Positions 1 through 5,195 of a stretch of 7,335 nt of DNA are shown piece after piece; within the stretch, counting starts at the first letter, position 1, and each line of letters begins with the position of its first letter. The notes beneath the pieces are model-generated. The model was given only the letters and a program-made list of their open reading frames with translations, made no database searches and was not told the DNA's origin. The position numbers and the translations under genes were made by a program. This DNA is from an uncultured Bacteroidales bacterium (lineage in GTDB: Bacteria; Bacteroidota; Bacteroidia; Bacteroidales; Paludibacteraceae), in contig CAKUYO010000070.1 of NCBI GenBank assembly GCA_934716995.1, forward strand, positions 1-7,335, read 5' to 3'.

Positions 1-735
1 TGCGTTTACCCAATCTTTTGAATACTTTTGTTGCCTGTTGATGGAGGCATTGACTTTGACGACACCGTCCGTTTCCAGAGCCAAATCGCCTGTGGTGGTA
101 TCAAAAGTATAGCCGGTGAGGTCATAGTCGCCTGTCGATTTCCACAATTGGTATTGTTTAATCGCACGCGTAAAGCCGTCTATGCCGCCGATTTTCTCTG
201 TGAAAACCTTGTTGTTATAACACAAAAGCGTACTTATCTTTGGGTTCTTGCTCACATCAAGCGAGGACAGTTGGTTGCTGTAACAGTACAGCGTAACCAG
301 CGCAGGGTTCTTGCTCACGTCCAACGAGGTCAGTTGGTTGTTGTTGCATTGCAGCGTAACCAGCGCAGGGTTATTGCTCACGTCCAATGAGGTCAGTTGG
401 CAACTCTCACTTACTAAACTTTTCAGTTTCGGATTATGACTGCAATCCAACGAGGTTAAACGGTTTCTGCCACAATTCAAAGAGACAAGTTTCGTATTAT
501 GACTAATACCTAATGTCTCGAGTCGGTTGGCAGTGCAAATTAAAGTAACAAGTTTAGTACACCGACTGACATCCAATATGGTAAGTTTATTGTCATTACA
601 CATCAACTTATTTAACTCCGTTTGCTGACTCACATCCAACGAGGTAATGCCCATGTAGGTACATCCTAAGTACGACAACAATCCTGTAATAGTCACGGTT
701 ATCTCACGTACCGTACTTGCCGCGATATATGTGTG
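1..735 (-). CDS. Leucine-rich repeat protein, partial (runs off left edge; 5' end probably truncated)
   Basis: This is an open minus-strand frame from just after a TAA at 738-736 to the window edge, about 245 codons. It contains six to seven tandem 20-21-residue leucine-rich repeats of the form LxxLDVSxNPxLxxLxCxxN, for example LTSLDVSNNPALVTLQCNNN near 390-330. A non-repeat segment with the stretches GFTRAIKQYQLW and TGDYDLTGYTFDTTTGDLAL follows and leads off the edge. Such LRR proteins in Bacteroidota are usually exported and may bind surfaces or partners; that role is family knowledge and is not shown here. The first ATG (654) falls inside a repeat and would give no signal peptide. Residues upstream of it (STVREITVTITGLL) still look like ordinary exported-protein sequence. 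The true N-terminus is therefore missing, by truncation or an upstream frameshift. The strand and LRR assignment are secure; the start and intactness are not. Confidence 0.7.
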
Positions 736-762
736 TTACCCATCAGTTGGCATCAATCTTCC

Positions 763-791
763 GCAGGGGACGCGGACGCCCCGTTCGCGGT
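763..791. repeat. GC-rich hairpin repeat, copy 1
   Basis: This 29-nt segment matches 4675-4703 at 26 of 29 positions. It starts with GCAGGGGACGCGGACGC and ends with CGCGGT. It folds as an 8-bp stem (771-778 with 782-789, one G-T pair) around a 3-nt loop. It lies 25 nt upstream of the open part of the leucine-rich-repeat frame. Two copies in about 7 kb suggest a dispersed palindromic element; a terminator or RNA-stability role is possible but not shown. Confidence 0.7.
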
Positions 792-881
792 AATGTACTC
801 CATAGACCTGTTCCTTTTGCCGCTTGTAGCATAGGAGACCTTATGTACCAATAGCAGGGTAAACACTATCCAAAAGCAAGG

Positions 882-903
882 AGTGGTAGGGTAGTGGTAG
901 GGC
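882..903. repeat. 11-bp direct repeat, two copies (AGTGGTAGGGT / AGTGGTAGGGC)
   Basis: Two adjacent 11-mers match at 10 of 11 positions. They sit about 90 nt to the right of the hairpin repeat, and the 4801-4826 repeat lies about 100 nt to the right of the other hairpin copy. The rest of the interval 736-948 shows no gene I can support. Confidence 0.75.
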
Positions 904-948
904 GATACAGCCGACATACAGCGCTGATGTAAAACTTCAATAATGCCA

Positions 949-980
949 TTTGCTGTATCCGGATTTTTTTTGTAATTTTG
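949..980 (+). promoter_or_regulatory. Bacteroidota-type promoter of the DjlA-like gene
   Basis: TTTG at 949-952 is followed after exactly 20 nt by TAATTTTG at 973-980, a full match to the TAnnTTTG -7 consensus of the Bacteroidota primary sigma factor. Transcription would begin near 986-988, giving a leader of about 20 nt before the ATG at 1007. The spacing matches that of the dxs promoter in this window. Confidence 0.75.
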
Positions 981-991
981 CAATCGCAAAA
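976..991. promoter_or_regulatory. Operator-like palindrome over the -7 element
   Basis: TTTTGC-AATC-GCAAAA is a perfect 6-bp inverted repeat with a 4-nt spacer. It overlaps the last five bases of the -7 box and the predicted start site. A dimeric repressor bound here would block the promoter. No regulator is identified, and a 6-bp AT-rich palindrome can occur by chance. Confidence 0.35.
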
Positions 992-1006
992 CAGAACGGA
1001 AAAGAT

Positions 1007-1795
1007 ATGTCAGCAGGCAAATGGATATTAGGCGGACTGGGGTTCGTGCTGGGCGGTCCCATCGGGGCGTTGATAGGTGTGTTTATCGGATCGCTTTTCG
1101 ATTCGAGCGGCCGTGTCCTCACCGGCGGCGACACTGAGGACAACGGCAATAAACAGACCGAATATGGCAGTAGCAGCGGGACTTACGGCAGAACCTACCG
1201 GCGTGCGTCGGTGGGCGATATCCGCGTATCAATGGTGGTGCTGTTTGCGTGTGTCATGAAAGCCGACGGGCGCGTCATGAAATCGGAAGTGAACTACATC
1301 AAACCGTTTTTGCTCAAGAACTACGGGGAAGACGGTGCGAAGGAGGCGCTCCACCTGCTCAAGGAACTGCTGCAAAAAGACATCGACCCGATAGCGGTGT
1401 CGCAACAGATTGCACAACACATCAACTATTCCACCCGCTTGGAGATTATACATATCCTCTTCGACCTTGCCAAGGTGGACGGCGAAGTATCTGAAGCAGA
1501 GGAGAATATGATATCGCTCATTGCCACGAATATGCATGTGCAGGATGCCGATTATCGCTCGCTCCTGTCTCTCTATCGCAAGCATGCGGATCCAAACTGG
1601 GCATATACAGCACTCGAGATTGACCCCTCGGCAAACGACGAGGAGGTGAAGAAAGCCTATCGCCGTATGGCTATGAAATACCACCCCGACAAAGTCGCCA
1701 ATGCGGGCGAGGAAGTGCGCCAGCAAGCCACGGAGAAATTCCGCTCGATCAACGAAGCATACGAGACCATCAAACTCGGACGGGGAATGAACTAA
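1007..1795 (+). CDS. DjlA-like membrane co-chaperone (TerB domain + C-terminal J domain)
   Basis: The 262-residue protein has the domain order of DjlA. Residues 4-33 are hydrophobic and glycine-spaced (GGLGFVLGGPIGALIGVFIG), a glycine-zipper-like membrane anchor. A polar Gly/Ser/Tyr-rich linker spans about 34-66. A TerB-like helical domain covers about 70-190 with its two acidic motifs, ADGRVMKSE (86-94) and VDGEVSEAE (157-165). The J domain covers 196-257 with the HPD signature at 226-228. J domains stimulate DnaK ATPase, so the protein probably recruits DnaK to the cytoplasmic face of the inner membrane. The length is close to E. coli DjlA (about 270). An in-frame ATG exists at 950, but it lies inside the promoter, so 1007 (MSAGKW) is the start. 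The gene appears monocistronic, with 240 nt to the next gene. Domain assignment is strong; its clients are unknown. Confidence 0.9.
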   Translation: MSAGKWILGGLGFVLGGPIGALIGVFIGSLFDSSGRVLTGGDTEDNGNKQTEYGSSSGTYGRTYRRASVGDIRVSMVVLFACVMKADGRVMKSEVNYIKPFLLKNYGEDGAKEALHLLKELLQKDIDPIAVSQQIAQHINYSTRLEIIHILFDLAKVDGEVSEAEENMISLIATNMHVQDADYRSLLSLYRKHADPNWAYTALEIDPSANDEEVKKAYRRMAMKYHPDKVANAGEEVRQQATEKFRSINEAYETIKLGRGMN

Positions 1796-1812
1796 CCGGT
1801 AAAAATTAACAA

Positions 1813-1951
1813 TTAACGTCAATTCGATATATGCAATTTGTCTGACTTTTCCGCCGTAGGCGAATAAGATTTATAGTAATTTATGGATGTAAAGACAAAG
1901 ATTGATTTAGATTTCTTGTCGCTTACGGCAAAGGAGTTTTTATATTGAACT
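1813..1951. mobile_element. Dispersed repeat of about 135 bp, copy A (MITE-like)
   Basis: This segment aligns end to end with 4932-5063. Both copies begin TTAACGTCA, share a core GCCGTAGGCGAATAAGATTTAT, and share the segment GGCAAAGGAGTTTTTA near the right end. Copy A differs by point changes and a net 7-bp insertion near 1836. Its ends form an imperfect inverted repeat (AATTCGATAT at 1821-1830, ATATTGAACT at 1942-1951, 8 of 10 paired). An internal imperfect hairpin (TTGTCG / CGGCAA) lies around 1916-1930. No coding capacity is seen. It occupies most of the gap after the DjlA-like gene. Small size, inverted ends and multiple copies suggest a non-autonomous transposable element, but no target duplication is obvious. 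Confidence 0.65.
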
Positions 1952-2007
1952 TACAGCAATTAATATACAGATAGAACCTTTTGTTTTTGATATTTTTTGA
2001 ATGTTGT

Positions 2008-2037
2008 TGACCTATTAATGACCTATTAATGACCTAT
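2008..2037 (+). repeat. 11-bp tandem repeat TGACCTATTAA (about 2.7 copies) running into the lipoprotein start
   Basis: There are two perfect units (2008-2018, 2019-2029) and a third matching for 8 bases (2030-2037). Because each unit ends in TTAA followed by TG, every junction creates TAATG. ATG at 2018 opens a three-codon frame (Met-Thr-Tyr-stop) whose TAA overlaps the ATG at 2029 in the lipoprotein frame. A related stretch (TTAATGACCTTAT, 2053-2065) recurs in the signal-peptide codons. No convincing promoter is seen here: the nearest candidate, TATTTTTTG at 1991-1999, is one base too long. Confidence 0.8.
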
Positions 2038-3165
2038 ATGAAACGATACATCTTAATGACCTTATCCGTCTCCCTGTTGGTGCTGACGGGGTGCGGAAAG
2101 AAAACCGGCGGACGGGTGCTGACCAGCGCCACGGGAACCATTTACGAATGTCTGGTCGTATCGCCCAAGCAGCCGCTCTCGCAGGAATCGCTCAACCGGA
2201 TTGCTGCAAGCGGTATTGAGCATCCTACAGGCAGTGCGTACGCCGAACCTATCACCACAACCTACGACCTCGTACGGGCTACCTTGGGCGAGGATATGCC
2301 CTGTCTGCCGCAGATGGAACCCTATTTCGTGCTGACCCACGTATCCAATGCCGCATTTGACGACTATCTCAAACCCACGCGCAATATCCTCTTGGTGGAC
2401 ATCAATCCCGAGAAATATACCCAACTCAAGGTGCGTGTCTCTACCGATGTCTGGTCGCACCCGCAGGCGGTATATCGCATACAAGCCGCTTCGGAGGAGG
2501 AGTTTGTTGACTATTGGCTGCAGCACGGCAATGAGGTGCGCGACTGGTTTGTGCGTCAGGAACTGCAGCGGCAAACCGCTTTCTATCGCGCCAACACCAA
2601 TGCCGATGCCCGCAAAGTGCTGCAGAAGGAGTTCGGATGCGATATGCTTATTCCCGAAGATTATATGCTCATTATGGACACTACGCTCAGTATGCAAGAG
2701 GCTGACAGTGTCCGTTTGCTTTGGTGCTGCAACAACAAAGGCCCGATGCGGCGTGATGTGGTGGTCTATGCCTATCCCTATACCGACCCGAACACGTTCA
2801 CACTCGATTATCTCAATGCCAAGCGCGATGAGGTCTTGTCGCGCGTAATCACTGCCTCGGTCAAAGGCTCGTATATGGGTACGGAATACAAGGTATTCCC
2901 GCCCCAAATGCGTAATGTACAATCCCTTCAGCCCAAGAAAGATGATGGTTTCTATGCCACTGAAGTGCGCGGACTGTGGAAAATACGTAACGGCGAAGCC
3001 ATGGGAGGACCCTATGTCAGTCTCACCCGCCTCGACCAGGTGCGCGGCAATGTCATCACTGCCGAGACCTTTGTCTTTGCTCCCGGACAGAAGAAACGCA
3101 ATGCTCTCCGCCAGGCGGAAGCCGTTCTCTATACCCTCCAACTCCCTACTGACACCATTCAATGA
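2038..3165 (+). CDS. DUF4837-like lipoprotein
   Basis: This is a 375-residue predicted lipoprotein. Residues 1-19 (MKRYILMTLSVSLLVLTGC) are a short charged-hydrophobic signal peptide ending in the lipobox LTGC, with Cys19 as the lipidation site, followed by GKK. The body resembles DUF4837, a Bacteroidota family of unknown function; stretches I associate with it are LPQMEPYFVLTHVS, LKPTRNILLVDINP and VWSHPQAVYRIQA, followed by an E/Q/R-rich helix (RDWFVRQELQRQTAFY). No catalytic motif is apparent. An in-frame ATG at 2029 would add Met-Thr-Tyr; I prefer 2038 because it puts Lys-Arg directly after Met, but the tandem repeat makes either possible. It overlaps the next gene by four bases (ATGA), implying translational coupling. 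The cell-envelope location is well supported; the role is unknown. Confidence 0.85.
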   Translation: MKRYILMTLSVSLLVLTGCGKKTGGRVLTSATGTIYECLVVSPKQPLSQESLNRIAASGIEHPTGSAYAEPITTTYDLVRATLGEDMPCLPQMEPYFVLTHVSNAAFDDYLKPTRNILLVDINPEKYTQLKVRVSTDVWSHPQAVYRIQAASEEEFVDYWLQHGNEVRDWFVRQELQRQTAFYRANTNADARKVLQKEFGCDMLIPEDYMLIMDTTLSMQEADSVRLLWCCNNKGPMRRDVVVYAYPYTDPNTFTLDYLNAKRDEVLSRVITASVKGSYMGTEYKVFPPQMRNVQSLQPKKDDGFYATEVRGLWKIRNGEAMGGPYVSLTRLDQVRGNVITAETFVFAPGQKKRNALRQAEAVLYTLQLPTDTIQ

Positions 3166-4673
3166 GAAACAGCCGCCTGCTCTGTCTGTGGTTGTGTCTC
3201 CTCGTGGCTTTGCGCACGTGGAGCGTGTCGGTCTGCAATCCGCAGGATAGTGTGCGTTTCTATACTGCGCTTGCCGGCGATGCCGAGCGCAATACCGGGC
3301 GCGACAGCCTGCTGCAAAAGGCGTTGCAGTTTGCCGTCGAACCCGATCACGACCGTGCCATGCTGTTGCGGCTCAGTGCAAACAATGCATTCAAGATTGG
3401 TCTGTCGGAGCGGGCGCAGCGGGAACAGATAGAGGCATACACCATCTTTGCGCGCCTGCAGGAGTGGGACTGGGCGTCGATGTGTCTCTACGAGCGCAGT
3501 ATCGACTATCTGAATATCGGCGATTGGGAGAACGTGGAGCAGCAGTTGGATATGCTTCGTTCGCTGCTCAAGCACGATTCGCCGATAGTGCGCTACAACT
3601 ACTATTCCATCGCATCGCTCTATGCCATGCAGGACAGCCTGCCCGAAGCCCTGGCGTATGGGTACCAGGCTATCGGGGCAATGGAGCAGATACCCTATCC
3701 GGAGCATTATCAGATCCTTCCCGTGTGGAACTACTACAATATGGCGTATATGTTGGATGCCCTGTGTACGCCTCCGCCCGTGGACAGCATTGAGTATTAT
3801 CTGCAGAAAGCCGAACAGGCGGTCAATCCTGCCGGCGACTGGGTGGATGTCGAGGAGGCGAATATCAGCATTATGGATATGCGGGCGTGGCTCTGCTATT
3901 ATCGCCGCGACTATCGTGCCGCCGGGCAACTGATGCGGCAGGTGCTGGTCAAGATCGACTCCGTGGCAATGGATTCGCCCAATACCGTCATCACCGAGCG
4001 GGGAGAGGCGTATCGGTTTCTGGCTATGCTCCACGAGGAGCAGGGACATTGGCGGACGGCATTGCACTATCAGCAACTGCTCAACGACAACAACCTGTTA
4101 CGTTACGACATCGAGAAGAACACGGCGTTGCAAGAGATTGAAACACGCTACGAGGTGGAGCGGCAGCAGTTGGAAATGGAGCGCTTGGAAGCCAAGAACA
4201 GTGCTTTCCTTTGGTTGTTGGCAGCGTGCGTATTGGTGATTCTGTCGGGCGGGCTCCTGCTGGCGGTGGTTGTCTTGCGCAAACGCCGTGCCGAGGACAG
4301 GCTCTATCAGGCGGCGCTGGAGCAGGAGAATATCCGCAGTATGCTCAGCGATATGATGGCGCGTACCGATACCGACCCTGTCCGCCTTATACAGCAGGAC
4401 TTGATTTCCACTTTCCTGCAGTTGTCCGAGGATACGCCTTGTCGCGAGGAGGCGATACAAGCCGTCCGGCAAGTGGACAATGTGCGTATCGCGAATATTT
4501 TCCGGCAGGTACCGCAACTCACGGCTATGGACAAACGCTATATCGTCTGTTTCGAGGCGCGGCTGACAGTGGAACAGATAGCCGTGCTTTTCCGTATCGC
4601 TCCCGCCAGTGTCTATACCGTCCGCTATCGTATGCGCAAGAAATTCCCCTCTTCCGTTCCCTTCCCCTATTGA
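3162..4673 (+). CDS. Membrane-anchored TPR regulator with C-terminal LuxR-like HTH
   Basis: The 503-residue protein starts with a signal peptide or first membrane segment (about 4-19, LLCLWLCLLVALRTW). Tandem helical hairpins of TPR type follow over about 50-310 (such as AMLLRLSANNAFKIGLSERA and EAYRFLAMLHEEQGHWRTAL). A charged coiled coil covers about 318-346, a strong transmembrane helix 348-372 (FLWLLAACVLVILSGGLLLA) and then VLRKRR as a cytoplasmic stop-transfer signal. The C-terminal 451-494 is a LuxR/sigma-4-like HTH: LTAMDKRYIVCFEARLTVEQ, then IAVLFRIAPASVYTVRYRMR. This layout fits the Bacteroidota class in which a periplasmic TPR sensor is joined through one membrane helix to a cytoplasmic DNA-binding domain. 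The start is fixed by the ATGA overlap with the lipoprotein gene, so that lipoprotein is a natural candidate partner (inference). After the HTH the protein ends abruptly (KKFPSSVPFPY), and a dispersed hairpin repeat begins one base past the stop codon. Confidence 0.85.
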   Translation: MRNSRLLCLWLCLLVALRTWSVSVCNPQDSVRFYTALAGDAERNTGRDSLLQKALQFAVEPDHDRAMLLRLSANNAFKIGLSERAQREQIEAYTIFARLQEWDWASMCLYERSIDYLNIGDWENVEQQLDMLRSLLKHDSPIVRYNYYSIASLYAMQDSLPEALAYGYQAIGAMEQIPYPEHYQILPVWNYYNMAYMLDALCTPPPVDSIEYYLQKAEQAVNPAGDWVDVEEANISIMDMRAWLCYYRRDYRAAGQLMRQVLVKIDSVAMDSPNTVITERGEAYRFLAMLHEEQGHWRTALHYQQLLNDNNLLRYDIEKNTALQEIETRYEVERQQLEMERLEAKNSAFLWLLAACVLVILSGGLLLAVVVLRKRRAEDRLYQAALEQENIRSMLSDMMARTDTDPVRLIQQDLISTFLQLSEDTPCREEAIQAVRQVDNVRIANIFRQVPQLTAMDKRYIVCFEARLTVEQIAVLFRIAPASVYTVRYRMRKKFPSSVPFPY

Positions 4674-4674
4674 T

Positions 4675-4719
4675 GCAGGGGACGCGGACGCTTCGTCCGC
4701 GGTCAAGTCGTCAGACTTG
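4675..4719. repeat. GC-rich hairpin repeat, copy 2, with a second adjacent hairpin
   Basis: 4675-4703 matches 763-791 at 26 of 29 bases and folds into a perfect 8-bp stem (4683-4690 with 4694-4701, loop CTT). A second hairpin follows directly: CAAGTC-GTCA-GACTTG (4704-4719), then a T-rich stretch (4721-4740). The element begins one base after the regulator's TGA. Its position and the following T-rich run would suit a transcription terminator for the lipoprotein-regulator unit, although the T run is not uninterrupted. The second hairpin is not present at copy 1. Confidence 0.7.
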
Positions 4720-4800
4720 CTTGTTTTCTCGATGTTTTTTAGGTTTGTCAAATACTCTCCTCCTAAATGTTCTATTTGTCCTGGCGGTACAAAGTAAGGA

Positions 4801-4826
4801 GGATGTCAGGTGGATGTCGGGTGGAT
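4801..4826. repeat. 11-bp direct repeat GGATGTC(A/G)GGT, about 2.4 copies
   Basis: Units lie at 4801-4811 and 4812-4822 (10 of 11 identical), with a partial third (GGAT, 4823-4826). They lie about 100 nt to the right of hairpin copy 2, an arrangement similar to the hairpin plus 11-bp repeat near 763-903, although the sequence in between is unrelated by eye. No gene is present from 4674 to 5187. Confidence 0.75.
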
Positions 4827-4881
4827 AGGCTTGGGTTGCACCTTGCTTAAACGCTTTTCGAACGGAAAAATACAATATATC

Positions 4882-4926
4882 GAAACGGCTCTGCCAATCG
4901 GTTTCCTGATCTGGCAGAGCCGTTTC
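4882..4926. terminator. Strong hairpin, probable bidirectional terminator between convergent genes
   Basis: GAAACGGCTCTGCCA (4882-4896) pairs perfectly with TGGCAGAGCCGTTTC (4912-4926), a 15-bp stem around a 15-nt loop. On the plus strand TCTATTT follows; on the minus strand an AT-rich ATATATTGTATTTTT run follows. It sits between the plus-strand lipoprotein-regulator unit (ends 4673) and the minus-strand dxs-like gene (ends 5188), where a shared terminator is expected. The T tracts are interrupted, so efficiency is uncertain. Confidence 0.7.
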
Positions 4927-4931
4927 TCTAT

Positions 4932-5063
4932 TTAACGTCAGTTCGATACAAGCATACTTTGCCGCCGTAGGCGAATAAGATTTATGGCAATTTATGGCTG
5001 CAAAAACAGCGATTTACTTAGATTTTTTGCCGCTTTGCGGCAAAGGAGTTTTTACATCGAACT
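4932..5063. mobile_element. Dispersed repeat of about 135 bp, copy B (MITE-like)
   Basis: This is the second copy of the element at 1813-1951, in the same orientation. Its ends form a perfect 8-bp inverted repeat (AGTTCGAT at 4940-4947, ATCGAACT at 5056-5063). An internal hairpin TTGCCGC-TTT-GCGGCAA lies at about 5027-5043. The hairpin is cleaner here than in copy A, which suggests copy B is the better preserved or that the stem is maintained. It has no coding capacity and starts six bases after the long terminator-like stem. Confidence 0.65.
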
Positions 5064-5129
5064 CCCGTTGTTTACTCTTAATTTGGATATATCTATGCTT
5101 GCGGTTTCAATGCCCTGCAACCAACCCAA

Positions 5130-5195
5130 AACTCTAAACTTTTAACTTTCCAACTTCTCTCAACTTTCAACTCTCAACTTTCAACTCTCAATTCA
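5130..5195. repeat. Heptamer repeat tract CAACTYT over the dxs stop codon
   Basis: 5161-5195 reads as five consecutive 7-mers: CAACTTT, CAACTCT, CAACTTT, CAACTCT, CAATTCA. Less regular AACTTTN units extend left to about 5130. The TGA stop of the dxs-like gene (5190-5188) lies inside the tract, so the repeat reaches the last codons of that gene. Confidence 0.75.

Noticed and set aside
753..989. Minus-strand 78-codon frame with a hydrophobic stretch (FWIVFTLLLVHKVSYA)
   Set aside because: It starts inside the djlA promoter palindrome on the opposite strand, runs through an 11-bp repeat, ends through the dispersed hairpin, and is not in frame with the LRR sequence. It looks like repeat DNA read as protein.
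1978..1999. TATTTTTTG as the -7 box of the lipoprotein operon
   Set aside because: It has one base too many between TA and TTTG, and no TTG lies at the proper distance upstream. The operon promoter is unresolved.
2062..3162. Long antisense frame (366 codons) opposite the lipoprotein gene
   Set aside because: The sense frame has a clear lipobox, family resemblance and an operon overlap. The antisense frame has no recognisable domain or promoter and is a by-product of codon bias.
3159..4076. Long antisense frame (305 codons) opposite the regulator gene
   Set aside because: It is His/Arg-rich with no domain signature, and the sense strand encodes a coherent TPR / membrane / HTH protein.
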